A DNA stretch of 64,000 nt from Beijerinckiaceae bacterium (GTDB lineage: Bacteria > Pseudomonadota > Alphaproteobacteria > Rhizobiales > Beijerinckiaceae), in assembly GCA_947475995.1 (NCBI GenBank), contig CANJNI010000002.1, positions 153,099 to 217,098 of the forward strand, read 5' to 3'. Shown in pieces: positions 62,579 through 64,000 of the stretch (within the stretch, counting starts at the first letter, position 1; each line of letters begins with the position of its first letter). The notes beneath the pieces were generated by a model, which saw only the letters and a list, made by a program, of their open reading frames with translations, searched no databases and had not been told where the DNA came from. Both the position numbers and the translations under genes were made by a program.

Positions 62579-62829
62579 CCTGCGCTTCTCCTCACCCGTC
62601 CCCAAAGCAGATCGCTGCATCATAACGGGCTTTTTCGGTTGTTTCCAGATTGGAACCAATAGGGTTCGAAAATGTCGTTTGTCGAGACGCACAGCTTCGG
62701 CTATGAAATCCTGGACGCAGGGCCCGAAATGCTGCCCTGCAGCGTAGGGATGAAAACGAAGGCGCGGCGGACTAGATGCTTGAATGCATCAATAGTCATC
62801 AATGCTTCGCCCCAGGAGGAAACAACGCC
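62579..62829. promoter_or_regulatory. LysR/dehydrogenase divergent control region
   Basis: This 251-bp gap holds several short dyads: TTCCA-GAT-TGGAA (62643-62655), GCTGC-CCT-GCAGC (62731-62743) and GATGC-N6-GCATC (62775-62790). The first resembles a LysR-type operator. A strong AGGAGG lies at 62814-62819, 10 nt before the dehydrogenase start. No gene is seen. Confidence 0.45.
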
Positions 62830-63687
62830 ATGATCGTTGGCATGATCGGTGTAGGCGAAATGGGTGTTCTGATGGCCGGCCATATGGCCGCCAAAGGACT
62901 TCAGGTTTTCGCGAATGACGTCGTGTCCAGCCGCATCGAGGATGCGGTCGCCAAGGGCGCAAAGGCTGCTCCGAAGATCGCCGATATGACGACGGCCGAT
63001 CTCTTCATCGTCATGGTTCGTACCGACGATCAGGTCAGGCAGGTGACCGACGAAATCCTCAAGGTCGCGAAGCCCGGTTCGGTGATCGCCGTGGCCGGAA
63101 CGCACCATCCCGACACCATGAAGGCGCTTGGCGCCGTGGCGTCGGCAAAAAGCGTCGGCTATGTCGATTCCCCGGTTGTGTACGGCATGGACGGCGCGCG
63201 CGACGGCAAGCTGCTTTCATTGTGCGGCGGCAAGGCCGAGGATGTGGAAAAGGCCCGTCCGGCGCTGATGTGTTACAGCCGCGATGTTCTGCACGTCGGC
63301 CCGCTCGGCTCCGGCGAGATCGCCAAGACATGCAACAATCTCCTTCACTGGGTCCATTCGGTCAGCAACTACGAGACCTTGCTGATCGCCAAGCGCTACG
63401 GAATCGATGCGCAGCGCATGCGCGAAGTCTTGCTGCAGGCGCCCGCCTACAACAACACGCTGGAGCGTTGGGATCACACCAAGTTCACCTGGCAGGAAAA
63501 GGACATGGACGTCGCGCTGGATCTTGCGCAGGCGGGTGGCCTCGTTTTGCCGTTGACCGGAACGGTCGATCAGCTCGTGAAGCTTTTCAGCGCTGCTGAC
63601 GTCAAGGGCCTGCTTTACGGCGATGAAGCCCATTATCTCGGCCGCAAGATCGTGCCGTTGAAGCCCGAAGAGGGTGGGCTGGGATAA
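62830..63687 (+). CDS. NAD(P)-dependent oxidoreductase of the 3-hydroxyisobutyrate/6-phosphogluconate dehydrogenase family
   Basis: A 285-aa beta-hydroxyacid dehydrogenase from ATG 62830. The Rossmann motif VGMIGVGEMGVLMAGHM is at residues 3-19. The conserved substrate segment appears as YVDSPVVYGMDGARDGKL, and the catalytic Lys is likely in GEIAKTCNNLLHWV. Relatives reduce 3-hydroxyisobutyrate or tartronate semialdehyde. It is divergent from the LysR gene and 37 bp upstream of an enolase-superfamily gene, suggesting a small catabolic pathway for a hydroxy- or sugar acid. Confidence 0.88.
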   Translation: MIVGMIGVGEMGVLMAGHMAAKGLQVFANDVVSSRIEDAVAKGAKAAPKIADMTTADLFIVMVRTDDQVRQVTDEILKVAKPGSVIAVAGTHHPDTMKALGAVASAKSVGYVDSPVVYGMDGARDGKLLSLCGGKAEDVEKARPALMCYSRDVLHVGPLGSGEIAKTCNNLLHWVHSVSNYETLLIAKRYGIDAQRMREVLLQAPAYNNTLERWDHTKFTWQEKDMDVALDLAQAGGLVLPLTGTVDQLVKLFSAADVKGLLYGDEAHYLGRKIVPLKPEEGGLG

Positions 63688-63724
63688 TCTGCCGGTTTCA
63701 CGAATGTCATTTACGGAGGAACCG

Positions 63725-64000
63725 TTGATCATCAAGTCAGTCGTCGCGACCCCCTGCATCCTTCGCAAGGAAGATCCGACCTGGAAATTCGCGCTTGGCG
63801 CCAGCCCGACCACCAATGGCGTAGTGCTCAGCATCGAGACCGAGTCTGGACAGAAGGGCTATGGTTACGCGTCCGCCACGGCCCACATGGGTTCGTCGAT
63901 GACGACGTTGGCTGCGGAGCTTGATTTGTTTCGTCCGCATCTTGTCGGGAAGGATGCGTGGAATCTCGAGGCGATTCTGGCGGGTCTGGACCGTGCGTTG
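63725..64000 (+). CDS. Enolase-superfamily (mandelate racemase/muconate lactonizing) enzyme, N-terminal part
   Basis: A plus-strand frame starts at TTG 63725, with GGAGGAACCG directly upstream, and stays open to the window edge (92 codons). The N-terminus IIKSVVATPCILRKEDP, the strand GVVLSIETESGQKGYGY and the helix LAAELDLFRPHLVGKDAWNLEAI match the capping domain of mandelate racemase-type enolase-superfamily enzymes. The barrel with catalytic residues lies outside the window. It is incomplete at 64000. It probably shares a transcript with the preceding dehydrogenase. Confidence 0.75.
   Translation, partial: MIIKSVVATPCILRKEDPTWKFALGASPTTNGVVLSIETESGQKGYGYASATAHMGSSMTTLAAELDLFRPHLVGKDAWNLEAILAGLDRAL

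Noticed and set aside
1..64000. CRISPR arrays, tRNA or rRNA genes, prophage, transposases or integrases
   Set aside because: Searched by eye on both strands in all gaps; no regular repeat-spacer pattern, cloverleaf or mobile-element protein was recognised. Very short or divergent RNAs could be missed without a covariance search.

Overview
The window reads as a contiguous stretch of chromosome from an alphaproteobacterium, most likely of the order Hyphomicrobiales (Rhizobiales). The sequence is GC-rich by eye. Supporting evidence is gene order and family content: parB-parA-rsmG-mnmG-mnmE-rho-hemJ-hemE facing ppsR-maf-coaE-dnaQ; secB/Tim44/MltA/Smr; an hisB-DUF2628-hisHAFE-coaA block; lnt-PhrR/PraR-metK-trmB; a RegB/RegA (ActS/ActR) pair beside MmcB; and clusters of GANTC, the CcrM methylation motif of alphaproteobacteria. 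I cannot place it to genus. Almost all of the DNA is coding, and nearly every gene belongs to a recognisable core family. I see no rRNA, tRNA, CRISPR array, prophage, transposase or insertion sequence.

Layout. 0-10 kb: 3' tip of leuS, lptE and holA on the plus strand, then a long minus-strand run from hemE back to parB, with two perfect parS sites inside the 5' ends of rsmG and mnmG. 10.04-10.43 kb: a 394-bp non-coding gap between divergent hemE and ppsR, the same place where Caulobacter keeps its origin; gene polarity flips here. 10.4-17.7 kb: ppsR, maf, coaE, dnaQ, secB, Tim44-like, mltA, smr, an XRE regulator and a PfkB kinase. 17.7-22.3 kb: the minus-strand histidine block. 22.4-35.6 kb: plus-strand housekeeping genes (hslVU, trpS, Nfu-type, tsaB-rimI, miaB-phoH-ybeY-corC-lnt, phrR, metK, trmB). 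35.6-41.9 kb: YgjP-type peptidase, PHA depolymerase, a Rieske oxygenase, the RegBA redox pair and mmcB. 41.9-47.4 kb: a vitamin B12 locus (btuD, btuC, btuB under a cobalamin riboswitch, divergent btuF, convergent cobU). 47.4-49.7 kb: an aminotransferase overlapping a polyamine-binding protein gene. 49.7-52.3 kb: dnaA, a 0.7-kb regulatory gap with seven GANTC sites, and rpsT. 52.3-58.9 kb: TSUP exporter, cysK, an Rrf2 regulator, dut, coaBC, ubiB, ubiE. 58.9-61.7 kb: mutM, a nitrilase-family amidase, an alpha/beta hydrolase. 61.6-64.0 kb: a LysR regulator divergent from a dehydrogenase and an enolase-superfamily gene that runs off the end.

How it fits together. The main theme is the replication and segregation neighbourhood: parABS, a candidate origin at hemE/ppsR, dnaQ, holA, and dnaA about 40 kb away with a dense GANTC cluster upstream. 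Around it are translation and tRNA-modification genes, cofactor synthesis (CoA, haem, ubiquinone, B12 salvage) and stress or redox control (HslVU, RegBA, PhrR).

The observations most worth a second look are the candidate origin, the GANTC cluster upstream of dnaA, a complete intrinsic terminator embedded in the first codons of trmB, a Rieske oxygenase that has lost a cluster-ligand histidine (Pro instead), TTGCA inverted repeats upstream of phaZ, a terminator-like hairpin between the rpsT promoter and gene, and a palindromic operator candidate between the Rrf2 gene and cysK. I did not find a convincing wholly new multi-gene system.
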